Under the pieces are notes generated by a model that saw only the letters and a list, made by a program, of their open reading frames with translations, made no database searches and had not been told where the DNA came from. This document shows, one piece after another, positions 1 through 6,464 of a DNA stretch of 9,484 bases. Both the position numbers and the translations under genes were made by a program. The DNA is from Caldilineaceae bacterium (GTDB taxonomy: Bacteria > Chloroflexota > Anaerolineae > Caldilineales > Caldilineaceae). Positions within the stretch are counted from its first letter, which is position 1, and the number at the start of each line of letters is the position of its first letter. Location of the stretch: positions 1 through 9,484 of the forward strand of contig JAPKMV010000087.1 of assembly GCA_026645635.1 (NCBI GenBank). The letters run 5' to 3'.

Positions 1-2189
1 CTGCCGCTGGCGTCACTGCCCACGCGCACGGCGCGCGCCGTGACGAAGAGCGGCCCCAGCGTTGCATCTTCCACCGTAGTGATCGGCGCGCCGTCCACGT
101 AGATCGTGGCGGCCGTCCCGTTCCACACGCCGGCCACATGATGCCACTGGCCGTCGTTGTAGGGCTGGCCGCTGTTGGCGCAGACCATGCGCGTGCCGTT
201 GCTCACGCAGAAGCGCAGCCCCGCGCTGTTCTCCCAGCCCAGCATGTAGGCGCCGTCGGTCGGCGCGGTGTGCCATTTGCTCACCAGCGTGCGGTAGTTG
301 CCCACCGGCGCCGCAGTCTTGAACCAGGCCGCCAGCGAGAGCGCATCGGTCAGGTTGAGCACGTCGGGGGTGCCCACGTCGATGACCTGGGTGACGCCGT
401 CCAGTTGCACGGCCTGGCCGAAGCGCCCCGCCACACCGGCGGTGGGGCAGGCGCCGCCGGTGCACGCGCCGTCGTTGCCCTGGCCCGAGACATCCTGGAA
501 CTGCTGTGCGTTCACCGCTTCGTCCAGGTGCAGCATCAGCACATTGCCGGCCAGCCCGTGCACCAGCGAAAGGGGCAGGCTGTCGGTCAGCACGGTGGAC
601 GTCGCCGGCCCCGGCACACTGTTGGTGATCAGCAGCGTGTAGACGAAAGGCGTCTCCGACGGTGCAGGATTGGGCGTCACCCACTTGGTCAGCGCCAGAC
701 CGCCCGGCGGGTAGCCCACGGCCCAGTCGGAGAGCGTCGTGACGCCGGTGCGCGTGACAGTCGTCGGCGTGGAGGAAGTGCGCGCACACTCCCAGTCGGC
801 GCCAGTGTAGCGGCACGCCTGCGCCAGCGTATGATCCGCCCCCTGGTGCGGCAGAGTGACATCCACCGTGTAACCGGTTCCGGTGGGCGTGATGCTCCAG
901 TAGCGGCCGTGGGCCTGCCAGGGTGTCGCATTTGGATGGTTGACGTCGCGGCGATCCACCTGCAGGCTGGTCAGTTGATCCGGCGCGGTGACGTTGATCG
1001 TGACGCCGGTCAGGCCAAAGTTGAGCAAACCTGTTCCCGCCACGGCTTGCGTCTTGCGGATGACGCCCCGGTTGGTGAGCTGGCCCGCCACCGTGGCATT
1101 GGCGCCCGGCGCCGTCTCATTGAGGATGACGCCGCTGTTCACCGTCAGCCGGTCGAAGGCTGTGGCGGTCGTCAGCGAGAGTCCCTGAATGTCGACGCCG
1201 TTGAAGGTCAGCTCACCGCTGTGGAAGAGGGAGCCGCCGCTGCGGGTAAAGTTGCGCGCAACTGTGGCGTTGCCCAGGTGCAGCGTGCCGCCGGTCTGGG
1301 CGAAGGTGCCCAGGGCGACGCTGGTGGTGTTGGTGAAACTCACCGTGCCGGCGCTGATCGTTGTGACCCCCGGAATGGTGTAGCTGCCGTTGACGACCGC
1401 CGTCGCCCCGCCGAACGTCACGTCGCCGTCGCCGGTGATCGACGAAGCAGGGCCAAAGGTGAAGGCGCCGCCGTTGAACTGGAGCGCCGCACCGCCCGCG
1501 ACGGTCATGGCGCCGTTGCTGACGCCGCCGCCGGTCAGTTGCAGCACGCCCTCGGTCACCTGGGTCGGGCTGCTGTTGTCGAAGGGCACCTGGATCAGCG
1601 ATGTCCCGGCGCCGGAGCGTGTGAATGAGCCCAGGTTATTGAAGCGATTGTTGCTGCCACTCACACCGATCTGCTCGTTGGCCTGGGCGTTGAAGGTGGC
1701 GCCCGCCTGGTTGGTGAAGACCGCCCCGTCGGAGAGATACCAGTTGTAGCCGCCGCCGGTGCTCCAGGTGGCCGTGCCGGCGTTGTTGATGGCGCGTCCC
1801 TCCTGGCGCAGATAGTCCGGGCCGTCGCTCAGGGTCAGCGTCGCCCCAGCGGCAATGTTCGTGGCGCCCGTCCCGCGCAGATAGCCGCCCGTCCAGGTCA
1901 TCGCGCCCGTCACGGTGACATTGCTGGCGCCGGTCAGGAATCCACCGGTTAGTGTGAGATTCTGCACGGTTACGTCGGCGTCTAGCGTTACTGTGTTGCC
2001 GTTGATGATGGCCGTGTCTCCAGCGCCCGGAGCGGCCCCGCAGCTCCAACGCGTGGGGTCGCTCCAATTCCCGGAACTGGTCAAGGTACAGTCGGCGGCC
2101 TGCGCACGGCCAGGAAACAGCAGCCCCCAGCCGGCCGCCAGTACGAGTATGGCGATCCAATGCATGAGATGTGTGTAGTTTTTGTTCAT
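1..2189 (-). CDS. Large exported beta-solenoid / DUF11-like / LamG protein (C-terminus beyond window)
   Basis: An open frame runs without a stop from the ATG at 2189 to the window edge (729 complete codons), so the 3' end is missing. The start has a good Shine-Dalgarno sequence (GGAG about 8 bases upstream). Residues 1-31 form a signal peptide: a short polar start, the hydrophobic run WIAILVLAAGWGLLF, and an AQA cleavage site. Residues 33 to about 430 are rich in Gly, Thr, Asn and Val, with recurring short strands such as NLTLTGGFLTG and FNGGAFTFG, as in secreted right-handed beta-helix proteins; the start (GNWSDPTRW, then a PGAGDTAII block) is typical of these. About 500-550 resembles a DUF11-type repeat (YTLLITNSVPGPAT, then TVLTDSLP). 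From about 551 a LamG/concanavalin-like fold begins (LMLHLDEAVN, DGQWHHVAGVW near 680, IYVDG near 697). Likely a surface or extracellular adhesin or carbohydrate-binding protein; the ligand cannot be told. Confidence 0.9.
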   Translation of the reverse strand, partial: MNKNYTHLMHWIAILVLAAGWGLLFPGRAQAADCTLTSSGNWSDPTRWSCGAAPGAGDTAIINGNTVTLDADVTVQNLTLTGGFLTGASNVTVTGAMTWTGGYLRGTGATNIAAGATLTLSDGPDYLRQEGRAINNAGTATWSTGGGYNWYLSDGAVFTNQAGATFNAQANEQIGVSGSNNRFNNLGSFTRSGAGTSLIQVPFDNSSPTQVTEGVLQLTGGGVSNGAMTVAGGAALQFNGGAFTFGPASSITGDGDVTFGGATAVVNGSYTIPGVTTISAGTVSFTNTTSVALGTFAQTGGTLHLGNATVARNFTRSGGSLFHSGELTFNGVDIQGLSLTTATAFDRLTVNSGVILNETAPGANATVAGQLTNRGVIRKTQAVAGTGLLNFGLTGVTINVTAPDQLTSLQVDRRDVNHPNATPWQAHGRYWSITPTGTGYTVDVTLPHQGADHTLAQACRYTGADWECARTSSTPTTVTRTGVTTLSDWAVGYPPGGLALTKWVTPNPAPSETPFVYTLLITNSVPGPATSTVLTDSLPLSLVHGLAGNVLMLHLDEAVNAQQFQDVSGQGNDGACTGGACPTAGVAGRFGQAVQLDGVTQVIDVGTPDVLNLTDALSLAAWFKTAAPVGNYRTLVSKWHTAPTDGAYMLGWENSAGLRFCVSNGTRMVCANSGQPYNDGQWHHVAGVWNGTAATIYVDGAPITTVEDATLGPLFVTARAVRVGSDASG

Positions 2190-2266
2190 GGTGGGTCTCC
2201 TACAGACTCGAAAACATGCAAACTGCTGACGACTCAATATCCGTTTTCCGACCGAACTTTGTTATC

Positions 2267-2485
2267 TCATGTCTTCACCTCTCTCCTGACTGGCAAAGAT
2301 GACGGCGCAAATAGACTTTGCAAATGCATTTGGAATTCGCTCACGTCGGTGAACAGCCAGCGTTGGCGCGCGCCAAAGATCTGTTCGATCAGATAATAGC
2401 AAGTGGGGGCTGACGTTCCGTCGACTCGCTCCTCCTGCCAGGTGCGCAGGAGATAAGCTTCGTACAAAGTTTGGGGTATAGTCAT
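2267..2485 (-). CDS. Small hypothetical protein with YLLRxW motif
   Basis: A 72-residue frame. The ATG at 2485 is preferred because an AGGATGAG stretch lies just upstream; a GTG at 2506 in the same frame would add seven residues. The sequence holds YEAYLLRTWQEE near the start and FTDVSEFQMHLQSLF near the end. This resembles short uncharacterised bacterial proteins built as YLLRLW, then a central variable strand region, then a final helix of the type F-x-D-L-x-A-L-x-x-F-L; this resemblance is from memory and no function is known. The gene ends 77 bases before the start of the large exported protein on the same strand, so the two could be cotranscribed, and it is divergent from the SARP gene. 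No membrane segment or signal peptide is visible. Chance is not excluded at this length. Confidence 0.55.
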   Translation of the reverse strand: MTIPQTLYEAYLLRTWQEERVDGTSAPTCYYLIEQIFGARQRWLFTDVSEFQMHLQSLFAPSSLPVRREVKT

Positions 2486-2518
2486 AAGCTCATCCTCATC
2501 GCCCACAATCGAGAATGA

Positions 2519-2527
2519 TGGTACAAT
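2519..2527 (+). promoter_or_regulatory. Candidate extended -10 promoter for the SARP gene
   Basis: TGG-TACAAT fits an extended -10 (TGn plus a hexamer with five of six consensus bases). No convincing -35 was found 17 bases upstream, as is common for extended -10 promoters. It would place the transcript start near 2534, about 50 bases before the SARP start codon and upstream of the tandem repeat at 2552-2573. This is inference from sequence alone. Confidence 0.4.
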
Positions 2528-2551
2528 CTACGACAACGAGCATAGCCTGCT

Positions 2552-2573
2552 ATCGTTCGTAAATCGTTCGTAA
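2552..2573. repeat. Perfect 11-bp tandem repeat, candidate SARP operator
   Basis: ATCGTTCGTAA occurs twice back to back, ending 14 bases before the SARP start codon. The 11-bp period (about one helical turn) is the spacing of the heptamer direct repeats bound by characterised SARP regulators such as ActII-ORF4 and DnrI. Here the heptamer would be TCGTTCG. Autoregulation is inference. The repeat lies in the divergent spacer and could also influence the small gene on the other strand. Confidence 0.55.
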
Positions 2574-2587
2574 GCTGACAAAACACT

Positions 2588-4111
2588 ATGGCGCTGCCCT
2601 ACACATTGCATCTCTCCGGCCCACCGCAAGTCCTCGCCGCCGATGCTGTCGTCCACGGCTTTGAATCGGAAAAGGCGCTGGCCTTGCTCGCCTATCTGGC
2701 GCTGATTGGGCGACCGGTCAACCGTGACCATCTGGCCGGCCTCTTCTGGGGCGAATTCAGCACCGAGCGCAGCCGTGGCAACCTTCGCCGTGTGCTGCAC
2801 AACCTGACGCACCTGCTGCCCGACGTGCTGGAGGTGGAACGTCACAGCGTGCACCTCGTCGCCGAACGGGTCACCGTCGATGTCTGCGAGTTTCAGCGGC
2901 AAGCGGCCAACGGTGATCTTGCAGCGCTGACGGACGCGCTGGACTGGTGCGGCGGCGAGCTGCTCGAAGGCGTCGCCCTGGCCGATTGCCCAGAGTTCGA
3001 ATTGTGGCTGGTGGGCGAGCGCGAACGGTGGCGCGGTGAGGTGCTCGCCGTGCTCGACGCGGTGATCGCCGGCCATACCCGGCGCGGGGATTACGCTGCG
3101 TCCCTGGCGCTGCTCGACCGCGGCCTGGCGCTGGCGCCGTGGCTGGAGCACCTGCACCGTCACAAGATGCTCCTCCTGGCGCGCCAGGGGCACTTCAGCG
3201 CAGCGCTCAAGCAGTACGAACTCTGCCGCCGTCTGCTGGACAACGAACTGAGCGCGCAGCCATCCCACGAGCTTGTGGCCTTGCACACGCACATCGAAGC
3301 CGCGCGCCAGCGCCCCCGTAGCGCGGCGCCTCAGCCGCTCCATGCGCTGGTGGGGCGCAGACAGGAAATGGCCGAACTGCACGCGCTCCTGCTTGACCCG
3401 GCGCAGCGGCTGATCACCATCGTCGGGCCGGGCGGCATCGGCAAGAGCGCGTTGGCGCTGTCTGCCGCCGCGGCGACGGACTTCGCGTTTTTGGACGGTG
3501 TGCTCTATGCGCCGCTGCTCACCGTTGCCCATCCGCGCGATCTGCCGCAACTGTTGTTACTACAGCTTGGGGTGGCGCCGCCCGCCTGCTCTGCCTGCGC
3601 TGCCGAGCAGATGGTGGCGGCGCTGCAGCCGCGGGAGTTGCTGCTGGTGTTGGACAACGGCGAGCATTTGCTGCCTGCCGCACCCAACAGCCACGCTGAA
3701 GATGGGTTGACCTTGCTGCGGCGGCTCGACGAAGCGGCCCCCCACGTCAAGGTGCTGGTTACGTCACGTCAGCGGCTGGGGCTGCGCGCCGAACGCGTCT
3801 TTCCGTTGTCGGGGCTGGCGCAGACCGCAGACGCAGCCCGTGCGCTCTTCTGGCAGCGCCTGGCGCAGGAAAACCCGCAGTGGACGCGCACCGCCACCGA
3901 GGAAGCCGCCGCCGCGGTGATCTGCGCGCTGCTCGAAGGGTCGCCGCTGGGCATCGAACTGGCGGCGGCGCAATGCCCTCAGCACGGCTGCGCCGCGGTG
4001 GCCGCCAGCCTGCAAGAGCACGCGCACAGCCTTGCGCTGGGCCTGCCGGAGCAATGCGGGACAGCGAGAGACACCGCAACCGTCCGCGAGGAAGTGAACC
4101 AATATGGGTGA
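2588..4111 (+). CDS. SARP/BTAD-type transcriptional regulator with NB-ARC ATPase, apparently C-terminally truncated
   Basis: A 507-residue protein. Residues 1 to about 105 form an OmpR/SARP-like winged-helix DNA-binding region (FESEKALALLAYLAL, then LFWGEFSTERSRGNLRRVLH). About 107-255 is the bacterial transcriptional activation domain, made of TPR-like helices (GGELLEGV, LALLDRGLALAPWLE, ALKQYELCRRLL). From about 262 an STAND-type NB-ARC ATPase follows: Walker A GPGGIGKS near 280-287, Walker B ELLLVLDNGEHLL near 350-360, VTSRQRLGLRAE near 390-400, and the GSPLGIELAAA motif near 452. Known large relatives continue for several hundred residues with a winged-helix and TPR sensor half. Here the match fades after about residue 485, the last 20 or so residues look unrelated, and a degenerate repeat begins about 40 bases after the stop. 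Probably a DNA-binding switch that lost its sensor arm. There is no clear Shine-Dalgarno sequence. The start is supported by the N-terminal match. Confidence 0.88.
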   Translation: MALPYTLHLSGPPQVLAADAVVHGFESEKALALLAYLALIGRPVNRDHLAGLFWGEFSTERSRGNLRRVLHNLTHLLPDVLEVERHSVHLVAERVTVDVCEFQRQAANGDLAALTDALDWCGGELLEGVALADCPEFELWLVGERERWRGEVLAVLDAVIAGHTRRGDYAASLALLDRGLALAPWLEHLHRHKMLLLARQGHFSAALKQYELCRRLLDNELSAQPSHELVALHTHIEAARQRPRSAAPQPLHALVGRRQEMAELHALLLDPAQRLITIVGPGGIGKSALALSAAAATDFAFLDGVLYAPLLTVAHPRDLPQLLLLQLGVAPPACSACAAEQMVAALQPRELLLVLDNGEHLLPAAPNSHAEDGLTLLRRLDEAAPHVKVLVTSRQRLGLRAERVFPLSGLAQTADAARALFWQRLAQENPQWTRTATEEAAAAVICALLEGSPLGIELAAAQCPQHGCAAVAASLQEHAHSLALGLPEQCGTARDTATVREEVNQYG

Positions 4112-4150
4112 GCCTTCGCCGATTCAGAAACTGTTTGTAAAGATCCCTTT

Positions 4151-4233
4151 GACGCAGAGACGCGGAGTCACAGAGGTTCGCAGAGAAAAACTCGGTGCGA
4201 TTCTGTGGCAGTATCTTTGCGTTTCTCTGCATC
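4151..4233. repeat. Degenerate dispersed repeat with inverted arms
   Basis: The left arm GACGCAGAGACGCGGAG (4151-4167) and the right arm CTTTGCGTTTCTCTGCATC (4215-4233) are imperfect inverted copies of each other. The 12-mer ACGCAGAGACGC recurs, in reverse complement, at 9131-9148. This CGCAGAGACGC type of element is common in intergenic DNA of environmental bacteria (from memory) and marks decayed or non-coding sequence directly behind the truncated SARP gene. A further CCTCTGCGTTAAG stretch near 4255-4268 may belong to it. Confidence 0.6.
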
Positions 4234-4325
4234 CGTTCGAGCGGGCTCACGGGACCCCTCTGCGTTAAGCAAGACCGGAACAAGCCAGGATGTTGCCTGG
4301 CGATCGCACCGCATGGGCAAAGCGC

Positions 4326-4421
4326 CATCTGCCGGTCCGTGGCGGCGATCTGCGCGGCGGTGTGACGCTGATGCAAGGTCAGCATCTGCTCGACCAATTC
4401 CACCCTGCGCGCATGGCGCGT
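4326..4421 (-). pseudogene. R-M methyltransferase C-terminal relic 1
   Basis: Read on the minus strand, the frame gives TRHARRVELVEQMLTLHQR followed by HTAAQIAATDRQM and then loses similarity. This matches the tail of type IIG / adenine-specific methyltransferase R-M polypeptides, whose C-terminus typically reads RHxRMVxLVEQMLxLHxR and then, a little later, ATDRQID-LVYELYGL. The LVYELYGL end is missing and no start belongs to it. It lies just upstream of the antitoxin at 4514 and is one of three copies in the window. The family assignment rests on motif recall, not on a search. Confidence 0.65.
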
Positions 4422-4456
4422 GGAGGTGAAGTTGCATGGCGCGGCGCGGCAGTTTC

Positions 4457-4465
4457 TGCTATACT
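4457..4465 (+). promoter_or_regulatory. Candidate extended -10 promoter for the antitoxin/PIN pair
   Basis: TGC-TATACT fits an extended -10 closely (five of six hexamer bases plus TGn). No -35 at proper spacing is evident. It would start transcription near 4472, about 40 bases before the antitoxin ATG. The same TGn-TATACT arrangement occurs at 6034-6042 before the BrnT relic. Confidence 0.5.
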
Positions 4466-4513
4466 GTGCCCGGTGTCAGTGCAGCATTTTTGGGACGAAG
4501 GCAGGAATTAGCA

Positions 4514-4747
4514 ATGATTGCAACATACCAGGTGGCAATTGAGCAGGATTCGATTCTTGTGCGAATGCCTGCCAACCTGTTCAACCGAGAGGAAATCATC
4601 CGGTTTCTTGATTATCTCGAGGTAGAGTCAATTCGCAGGCGCAGCCAGTTGACACGCGCTGAGGCTGAACAACTCGCAGCCGAAATCGATCAAACCGGCT
4701 GGCGTCAACTGCAAGAACAACGCGGCGGAAGCACAGAACCCCAATAA
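4514..4747 (+). CDS. Putative antitoxin of a PIN-domain TA pair
   Basis: A 77-residue protein. The ATG at 4514 is chosen because AGGA lies 7 bases upstream and the frame upstream of it has no family-like character. The N-terminal half (MIATYQVAIEQDSILVRMPA) is strand-forming. The next part (NREEIIRFLDYLEVESIRR) and the acidic, Gln-rich tail (LTRAEAEQLAAEIDQTGW) are helical. This fits small antitoxins encoded just upstream of PIN toxins, but I do not recognise a named DNA-binding fold such as AbrB, RHH or Phd. It ends 5 bases before the PIN toxin start, so the pair is probably cotranscribed and translationally coupled. It should bind and neutralise the toxin at 4753 and may repress the shared promoter. 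Confidence 0.72.
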   Translation: MIATYQVAIEQDSILVRMPANLFNREEIIRFLDYLEVESIRRRSQLTRAEAEQLAAEIDQTGWRQLQEQRGGSTEPQ

Positions 4748-4752
4748 CATGA

Positions 4753-5181
4753 GTGAACCCCGTCCCCCCAGTCGTCATCGACACGAATATCCTGTTTTCC
4801 GCACTGCTGCGTGAGCCGTCGCACTTTGTCGAACTTATCTTCAAGACAGAATACGACTTCTACATCTGCGAATATGTCATCGTTGAACTCTTCAAGCACA
4901 AAGATCGCCTGGTGAAGCAAAGCAAACTCAGCGAGGATGACTTGCTTCGTCTCCTTTATCGCCTGTTGAAGCGATTAAATATCTACCCAGAACGGTTGAT
5001 CAAGCCGAGTTTTCTAACGGAGGCACAGAACTTGTGCACACCGATTGATGTCAACGATACCGTGCATGTGGCGCTCACCCTGGCACTGGATGGGCGGCTT
5101 TGGACGGGTGATCGAACGCTGGTGGATGGGTTGCGTCAGCAGGGGATCGATATCTTCTTTACTCCGCCTGCTTCTGGATAG
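4753..5181 (+). CDS. PIN-domain ribonuclease toxin
   Basis: A 142-residue protein of full PIN length, presumably a metal-dependent RNase toxin acting in the cytoplasm. The acidic residues expected of the active site are visible: D10 in VIDTNILFS, E45 in EYVIVELFKHK, D99/D102 in PIDVNDTVHVAL, and D120 in WTGDRTL. The start is GTG at 4753, right after the antitoxin stop, with no strong Shine-Dalgarno sequence; coupling to the antitoxin is likely. The stop lies 3 bases before the end of R-M relic 2, which runs towards it on the other strand. It belongs to the broader PIN group rather than the short VapC type seen as a relic near 6658-6834. The RNA target cannot be predicted. Confidence 0.85.
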   Translation: MNPVPPVVIDTNILFSALLREPSHFVELIFKTEYDFYICEYVIVELFKHKDRLVKQSKLSEDDLLRLLYRLLKRLNIYPERLIKPSFLTEAQNLCTPIDVNDTVHVALTLALDGRLWTGDRTLVDGLRQQGIDIFFTPPASG

Positions 5182-5184
5182 TTC

Positions 5185-5316
5185 TCACCCGCCCTCTACG
5201 ATCCGCACTTCCTCCTCATTCAGCCCGTACAGATCATAGACCAGCCGGTCAATCTGCCGGTTCGTCGCCGCGGAACGACGCTGGTGCAAGGCCAGCATCT
5301 GCGCGAGCAGCGCCGG
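5185..5316 (-). pseudogene. R-M methyltransferase C-terminal relic 2
   Basis: On the minus strand this reads PALLAQMLALHQRRSAATNR, then QIDRLVYDLYGLNEEEVR and IVEGG before a TGA at 5185-5187. It is the best preserved of the three copies at the extreme C-terminus, the LVYxLYGL-x-EEE-x-IVE signature of type IIG / adenine-specific methyltransferase R-M proteins. The body of the enzyme is absent: only about 40 codons match, and the intact DUF5615 gene ends 28 bases upstream. Compared with full-length relatives, the stretch between LHQRR and ATNRQ is short. Confidence 0.72.
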
Positions 5317-5343
5317 CGAAATTGCGATTGAATTCGATAGGTG

Positions 5344-5691
5344 TCAACTGCGGACGCGCACCGTATTGCGGGTGATCACGACAAAAGCATCTGCCAATTC
5401 ACTGCCACGCGTCTGGAATATACGCTCAACGAGCACAGCTTTTTCTTGTGGGCCTAATCCTGCAAGGCGAATCAGGACGACACCCCAGTGAACGCGTCGC
5501 AGGCGATACACCAGTTCACCGAAATCTTTGTCTGCCGTCAACAGCAGGGCTTGACCCCGGTTGGCCAGTTCGAGTACGGTTTCATCATTGATCCCTGGCG
5601 CGAACTCAACCACGGCCAACACATCATGGCCAGCAGTTCGCAGCGCTGCAATGATGGGAAAGTCGACGCTTTCGTCCGCGACCAACTTCAT
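5344..5691 (-). CDS. DUF5615 PIN-like toxin
   Basis: A 115-residue protein of the DUF5615 (Mut7-C-like PIN) family. Conserved acidic positions are present: D6-E7 in LVADESVDFP, D36-E37 in GINDETVLELA, and D54/D56 in LLTADKDFGELVY. Its length is normal for the family. The ATG overlaps the stop of the DUF433 gene by four bases (ATGA at 5688-5691), the usual arrangement for this pair, with antitoxin first. It is presumed to be an RNase toxin neutralised by the DUF433 partner; the enzymatic activity is inferred from fold similarity. No sign of decay. Confidence 0.88.
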   Translation of the reverse strand: MKLVADESVDFPIIAALRTAGHDVLAVVEFAPGINDETVLELANRGQALLLTADKDFGELVYRLRRVHWGVVLIRLAGLGPQEKAVLVERIFQTRGSELADAFVVITRNTVRVRS

Positions 5692-5930
5692 GCTGCAAGG
5701 GGTGGAGCAGGATATACGACATCCGCACGCAACGCAGCCGCCGCAAAGGCAATAGCGCTAAGCACGGCATCTAGTGTCAGGCGCGGGTGTGCTTCAAGGA
5801 TTTGCTGGTAACTTTCACCGGCTGCCAATTTCTCCAGGATCAACTCAACGGTGATACGGGTGCCGGCGACGATGGGCTTGCCCATCATGATGTTTGGATC
5901 TGATACGATCACGCCTTGCCATTCATTCAT
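5688..5930 (-). CDS. DUF433 antitoxin
   Basis: An 80-residue protein with the DUF433 hallmarks: DPNIMMGKPIVAGTRITVEL near the N-terminus, ILEKLAAGESYQQILEAHP in the middle and LTLDAVLSAIAFAA at the end, a helix-turn-helix-like arrangement. It is the standard partner of DUF5615 toxins and overlaps the toxin start by four bases. The ATG at 5930 has AGGAGG (5942-5947 on this strand), 11 bases upstream. A strong sigma70-like promoter (5953-5981) lies directly in front, so this pair is probably expressed and autoregulated. Confidence 0.9.
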   Translation of the reverse strand: MNEWQGVIVSDPNIMMGKPIVAGTRITVELILEKLAAGESYQQILEAHPRLTLDAVLSAIAFAAAALRADVVYPAPPLAA

Positions 5931-5952
5931 CTTGGCTCATTCCTCCTGGCTG

Positions 5953-5981
5953 ATTCTATCGTGCTCCACCCATGCCGTCAA
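5953..5981 (-). promoter_or_regulatory. Sigma70-like promoter of the DUF433/DUF5615 operon
   Basis: On the minus strand TTGACG, a spacer of exactly 17 bases, then TAGAAT: each hexamer has five of six consensus bases. The predicted transcript start is near 5946, giving a leader of only about 16 bases with the AGGAGG Shine-Dalgarno sequence at its very 5' end. This is the best conventional promoter I found in the window. Confidence 0.7.
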
Positions 5982-6033
5982 CGCCCAGTATCACCCGCCC
6001 TCGGTTACGGCTCATGGCTGACATCTATCCATG

Positions 6034-6042
6034 TGATATACT
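6034..6042 (+). promoter_or_regulatory. Candidate extended -10 in front of the BrnT relic
   Basis: TGA-TATACT ends six bases before the BrnT relic ATG (6049). Such a short distance would give a leaderless or nearly leaderless transcript. A GGAG also lies between it and the ATG, so one of the two may be coincidental. It may still drive the antitoxin at 6210. Confidence 0.45.
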
Positions 6043-6048
6043 GGAGTC

Positions 6049-6226
6049 ATGGAGTTCGACTGGGATCCAAACAAGGCGCTGCACAATCTCAAGAAACACG
6101 GTGTAGACTTCCAGGAGGCAGCTACCATATTTGCCGACATGCTCTCATCGCCAGGGCCTGACACGTATCATCAGCGCACGTGAAGCGACCAGGGCGGAAA
6201 GAAAGCTCTATGAAAACGAATCCTGA
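6049..6226 (+). pseudogene. BrnT-type toxin pseudogene, internal deletion and frameshift
   Basis: The first 36 or so codons read MEFDWDPNKALHNLKKHGVD, then FQEAATIFADMLSSPGP, a good match to the BrnT N-terminus. The frame then runs into a TGA at 6181-6183. From about 6158 the next frame gives LTRIISAREATRAERKLY followed by ENES and TGA at 6224-6226, the normal BrnT C-terminus with its RIISAR-x-ATRxER-x-LYE signature. Compared with typical BrnT proteins of about 90 residues, roughly 30 central residues (the strands following FGDPL) are gone and the two ends are out of frame. The tail overlaps the start of the intact antitoxin at 6210, as in functional pairs. Confidence 0.82.
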
Positions 6227-6452
6227 AGCATCATTTGACGATGACCTGCGCCCCGAATACGATGCAACCGTATTGAAGGACGGAGTTAGTGGCAAGTACG
6301 CGGCGCGCTACCAGGCTGGCACGAATCTTGTGTTGCTGGCGCCTGACGTGGCGGCGGCATTCCCAACCTCCGAAGCTGTGAATGAAGCGCTACGCTTGTT
6401 GATGCAGGTGGCAAAGCGCAGCACGCTGGCGCCGGCGGCACAGCAAACCTGA
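6210..6452 (+). CDS. BrnT-partner type antitoxin, intact but without a working toxin
   Basis: An 80-residue protein. The ATG at 6210 is preferred over an ATG/GTG further up because it overlaps the BrnT tail in the usual way and a GGAAAG stretch lies upstream. The sequence has an acidic N-terminus (FDDDLRPEYD), then GKYAARYQAGTNLVLLAPDV and AFPTSEAVNEALRLLMQ. This matches small antitoxins found after BrnT-like toxins, with a RPEYD block, a Lys/Arg-rich strand and a final ribbon-helix-helix-like SEAVNxALR helix. With the neighbouring toxin broken, it is either an orphan kept for regulation or cross-protection, or a gene on its way to decay. Confidence 0.8.
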   Translation: MKTNPEASFDDDLRPEYDATVLKDGVSGKYAARYQAGTNLVLLAPDVAAAFPTSEAVNEALRLLMQVAKRSTLAPAAQQT

Positions 6453-6464
6453 CACAGTCAATGG

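Noticed and set aside
13..816. Minus-strand frame of 267 codons
   Set aside because: It is out of frame with the LamG/DUF11-like coding sequence on the same strand, which runs without stops from 2189 and has clear domains.
138..1628. Long plus-strand frame of 496 codons
   Set aside because: It is antisense to the signal-peptide-bearing minus-strand gene. Its Arg/Gly/Ala/His-rich translation shows no domain and is typical of the shadow of a GC-rich gene.
2528..3550. Minus-strand frame of 340 codons opposite the SARP gene
   Set aside because: The plus strand here holds the winged-helix, BTAD and Walker A parts, while the minus-strand translation has no recognisable fold.
4104..4268. Short plus-strand frame MGEPSPIQKLF after the SARP stop
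   Set aside because: It runs through the degenerate CGCAGAGACGC repeat and has no family features.
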